This document shows positions 44,595 through 46,748 of a stretch of DNA of 46,748 nt, piece by piece. The stretch's first letter is position 1. Every line of letters starts with the position of its first letter. The notes under the pieces are model-generated. The model was not told where the DNA came from, did no database searches, and saw nothing but the letters and a program-made list of their open reading frames with translations. The stretch is from Planctomycetota bacterium (GTDB lineage Bacteria; Planctomycetota; MHYJ01; WSZJ01): positions 1-46,748 of the forward strand of contig JACPRD010000106.1 of NCBI GenBank assembly GCA_016190145.1. The letters run 5' to 3'. The position numbers were made by a program, and so were the translations under genes.

Positions 44595-46619
44595 ATGAAG
44601 GCGACGCCGCTGGCCGACCTGACCGATGCCGATTTCGCCGCCGCGGGCGGCAAGGCGCGCGGGCTCGCGCTGCTGATCCGGCACGGATTCGCGGTTCCGC
44701 GGGGATGGTCCGTCGCCGGGGGCGACCGCGACTTCGCGCCCGTCCTCGCCGCCTGGCGCGCGGCGGGCTCGCCGCCCGTCGCCGTCCGTTCGAGCGCGGC
44801 CGCCGAGGACTCCTCCGCGCGCAGCTTCGCCGGCCAGTTCAGGACGGTGCTCGACGTCCGCACGGAGGAGTCGCTCGCCGCGGCGCTCGCGGAAGTCCTC
44901 GATTCGCAGCGGCGCGAGACCGCCTACGGCGCGGCGGCCGGCGCCGCGGCGGCGGTCGTGCAGGAAATGGTCGAGCCCGAGTTCGCGGGCGTCGCGTTCG
45001 GGCGCGACCCGGTCAGCGGCCGCGGCGTGCTGATCGAGTCCGTGAAAGGCCGCGGCGACGCGCTCGTCTCCGGCGAAGTCACGCCGGCGCGCCTCCGGAT
45101 CGCCGACGGGAAGTCCGACGGGGAGCGGCAGCTGCCCGACGCCCTGGCCCGGGACGTCGCCGCAGGTGCTGCCGACGTCGAGCGGAAATTCGGCGCCCCC
45201 CAGGACGTCGAATGGGCCTCGGCCGCCGGCCGCCTCTGGTTCCTCCAGGCACGCCCCATCGTCCCCACCGCCGGCATCCTCCTGGCCGACCTCCGCGCCC
45301 GCGCCCCACGCCCCACCTGCTGGTCCGCCCGGTACAACCTCGCGGAAACCGTCCCCGCCCCCACCCCCATGACCTGGGCCTTCCTCCGCCGCATGATGTC
45401 CTGGGAGGGCGGCTACGGCCGCGCCTTCCGCCGCTTCGGATTCTTCTTCCGCGACGACGTCCGCGCCTCCGGTTTCGTCGAACTCGTCGGCGGGCGGGTG
45501 TACGCCGACCTCGAGCGCGAAGCGGGCACCTACTTCGGCGCCTGGCCGCTCGCGTACGACTTTGACGCGATGCGTCAAAACCCCGCCCTCGCCAGCCGCC
45601 CCGAGCCGAAACCCGACTGGCGCCGCACCACCCCCGGCTTCTGGCTCCGCTTCCCCTGGTATGCCTGGCGCCTCCTCCGCGCCCAGTCCCGCCTCAACTC
45701 CGCCCTCCGCACCTTTCCCGCGGAGTTCGGCGCGTGGGAAACGGCGCTCCGCGAGCGCACCCGCGCCGCCCCGCGCGCCGACGTCCCGGAGCTCCTCCGC
45801 CGCTTCGACCGCGCCGCCGCCGAAACCGCCGAAATGGCCCTCGCCGCTTCCCTCCTCGCCTCGTACGAGTACGAACGCACGCCCGCGGCGAAACGGAAGG
45901 ACCTCCGAGCGTGGCTGCCCTCCGAACTCGCCCACCGCGGTCCCGGCGAGATGGAGCTGGCCTCCCCCCGCTGGCGCGAGATGCCCGCGGAACTCGAGCG
46001 CCTCGCGAGCTCCGCCCCGCCCGGCCGCGACGCCGCCGGCGTCTACGCGCTGCGCGAGCGCGGCAAAGATGCCCTGCTGCGCGACCTGGACATCCTGCGC
46101 CGCGACCTGCTCGAGATCGGGCTGCGCACCGGCCTCGGCGAGGACGTCTTCTACCTGGAGCCGGGCGAACTGGCCCGCCCAGACGCCGCCCGCGCCGCCG
46201 CCCGCCGCCGCGAACGCGACGCCCTCCTCCGCATCCCGCTTCCGCCCCTGATCTTCTCCGACGGAGCCGAGGCCGCCGGCGCCGGAAACGCCTCCGCCGC
46301 CCTCTCCCCCGGCCGCGCGACCGGCGTCGCCTCGCTTCCCACCGCCATCGCAGGCTACGAGCCCCCGCCGGAGGCGGTGCTGGTGCTGCCCTCGCTCGAC
46401 CCCGCGTGGACGCTGCTGTTCACGCGCGTCCGCGCCGTCGTGGTCGAGCGCGGCGGCGTCCTCTCGCATGGCGCGATCGTGGCGCGCGAACTCGGCGTGC
46501 CGTGCGTCTGCCGGCCCGGCGCGCGCGCGGAGTTCCGGGAGGGCCAGCGGATCGCCGTGGACGGAGACCTGGGAACGGTCGAGCCGACGAAACGGCAGGA
46601 TTCAGGAGTGAGAGCATGA
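44595..46619 (+). CDS. PEP synthase-like / rifampin-phosphotransferase-like enzyme
   Basis: A 674-residue cytoplasmic protein. Residues about 15-225 are a pyruvate-phosphate-dikinase-type ATP-grasp domain (GGKARGLALL, VAVRSSAAAEDS, SFAGQFRTVLDV, VQEMVEPEFAGVAFGRDP and VEWASAAGRLWFLQARP). A helical middle follows (about 240-540). The C-terminal phosphohistidine domain has GGVLSHGAIVARELGVP with the predicted phospho-acceptor His near residue 625. The ATP-grasp / middle / swivelling-His order is that of rifampin phosphotransferase and the N-terminal two-thirds of PEP synthase. There is no PEP/pyruvate TIM barrel, so the acceptor is unknown. The TGA stop lies within the palindrome at 46609. Confidence 0.85.
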   Translation: MKATPLADLTDADFAAAGGKARGLALLIRHGFAVPRGWSVAGGDRDFAPVLAAWRAAGSPPVAVRSSAAAEDSSARSFAGQFRTVLDVRTEESLAAALAEVLDSQRRETAYGAAAGAAAAVVQEMVEPEFAGVAFGRDPVSGRGVLIESVKGRGDALVSGEVTPARLRIADGKSDGERQLPDALARDVAAGAADVERKFGAPQDVEWASAAGRLWFLQARPIVPTAGILLADLRARAPRPTCWSARYNLAETVPAPTPMTWAFLRRMMSWEGGYGRAFRRFGFFFRDDVRASGFVELVGGRVYADLEREAGTYFGAWPLAYDFDAMRQNPALASRPEPKPDWRRTTPGFWLRFPWYAWRLLRAQSRLNSALRTFPAEFGAWETALRERTRAAPRADVPELLRRFDRAAAETAEMALAASLLASYEYERTPAAKRKDLRAWLPSELAHRGPGEMELASPRWREMPAELERLASSAPPGRDAAGVYALRERGKDALLRDLDILRRDLLEIGLRTGLGEDVFYLEPGELARPDAARAAARRRERDALLRIPLPPLIFSDGAEAAGAGNASAALSPGRATGVASLPTAIAGYEPPPEAVLVLPSLDPAWTLLFTRVRAVVVERGGVLSHGAIVARELGVPCVCRPGARAEFREGQRIAVDGDLGTVEPTKRQDSGVRA

Positions 46620-46708
46620 GAAAAATTCGATCTACGGCGTGGTCGGACCTCGCTCGCTTCGCGAGCTCGCCCCGACCGCGCCTGCGATCGAATTTTTTCA
46701 TGCTCTCA
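46609..46708. repeat. Long palindromic 3'-end element
   Basis: Left arm 46609-46632 (TGAGAGCATGAG, A-run, TTCGATC) is complementary to 46686-46708 with one bulge. Inside is a second stem, GGTCGG (46641-46646) with CCGACC (46672-46677), topped by GCTCGC-TTC-GCGAGC. The stop of the upstream CDS lies in the left arm. The right arm ends in a T-run then CATGCTCTCAGG, a motif shared with 121-141 and 15207-15220. Nothing coding is visible after it to the window end. Confidence 0.65.
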
Positions 46709-46748
46709 GGAAGTGCTTTGCCTCCCAGAGTTTGTGAAAAAATCGGGC

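Noticed and set aside
1-46748. CRISPR array, IS element or tRNA/rRNA genes
   Set aside because: No regularly spaced direct repeats, no transposase and no rRNA or tRNA signatures were found. The palindromes at 15026 and 46609 enclose no coding sequence.

Overview
The window is GC-rich, densely packed bacterial DNA with short intergenic gaps, many stop/start overlaps (ATGA, GTGA) and strong GC at third codon positions. The gene mix suggests Planctomycetota or a neighbouring lineage: an FGE-like pseudo-enzyme beside a PP2C phosphatase, an anti-sigma factor fused to an alpha/alpha toroid, a zinc-ribbon pseudo-HtrA/TPR membrane protein, a giant alpha-2-macroglobulin (A2M) and tandem PQQ-type beta-propellers. 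This is inference from gene content; no rRNA or tRNA gene is present to test it.

Layout. 138-4442 (-): operon of ABC ATPase, ABC permease fused to a CPBP protease, PP2C phosphatase and FGE-like protein. 4490-7372 (-): a less GC-rich accessory pair, a glycine-rich secreted protein interrupted by an in-frame UGA and a membrane-anchored beta-rich protein. 7651-10805: a lipoprotein, a flippase-like membrane protein, a HEAT-repeat lipoprotein and a cell-wall amidase. 10935-15029 (+): thiL, tsaE, an ECF sigma factor with its anti-sigma/toroid fusion, and a DoxX-like protein. 15357-20356 (+): citrate synthase, two envelope proteins of unknown role and the pseudo-HtrA/TPR protein. 20542-26904 (-): MGDG/UgtP-type glycosyltransferase, a peptidase/propeller/beta-barrel fusion and a penicillin acylase. 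27033-31744: SRPBCC protein, nnrE and dnaE. 31864-33140 (-): a complete retron (msr-msd RNA plus reverse transcriptase). 33227-40342 (-): a DUF6263-like secreted protein and the A2M, both interrupted by an in-frame UGA. 40507-46619 (+): PA14-domain protein, two PQQ-like propellers and a PEP-synthase-like phosphotransferase.

Two things stand out. First, the A2M reading frame is intact except for one UGA that falls exactly on the cysteine codon of the conserved GCxEQ thioester motif. Two other secreted proteins in the window also carry a single in-frame UGA, each followed at a SECIS-like distance by a strong hairpin. The most economical reading is selenocysteine recoding, and for A2M a possible gamma-glutamyl selenoester. 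Sequence error or nonsense mutation has not been excluded. Second, upstream of a retron-type reverse transcriptase (NAxxH, YADD and VTG motifs) lies a textbook msr-msd layout: a1/a2 repeats, a TAGC branch motif, two small msr hairpins, and an unusual msd made of two look-alike hairpins. No effector gene is attached; the next gene is dnaE.

Long palindromes sharing a CTCTCAG/T-run motif overlap the stop codons of several genes and look like a dispersed 3'-end element family.
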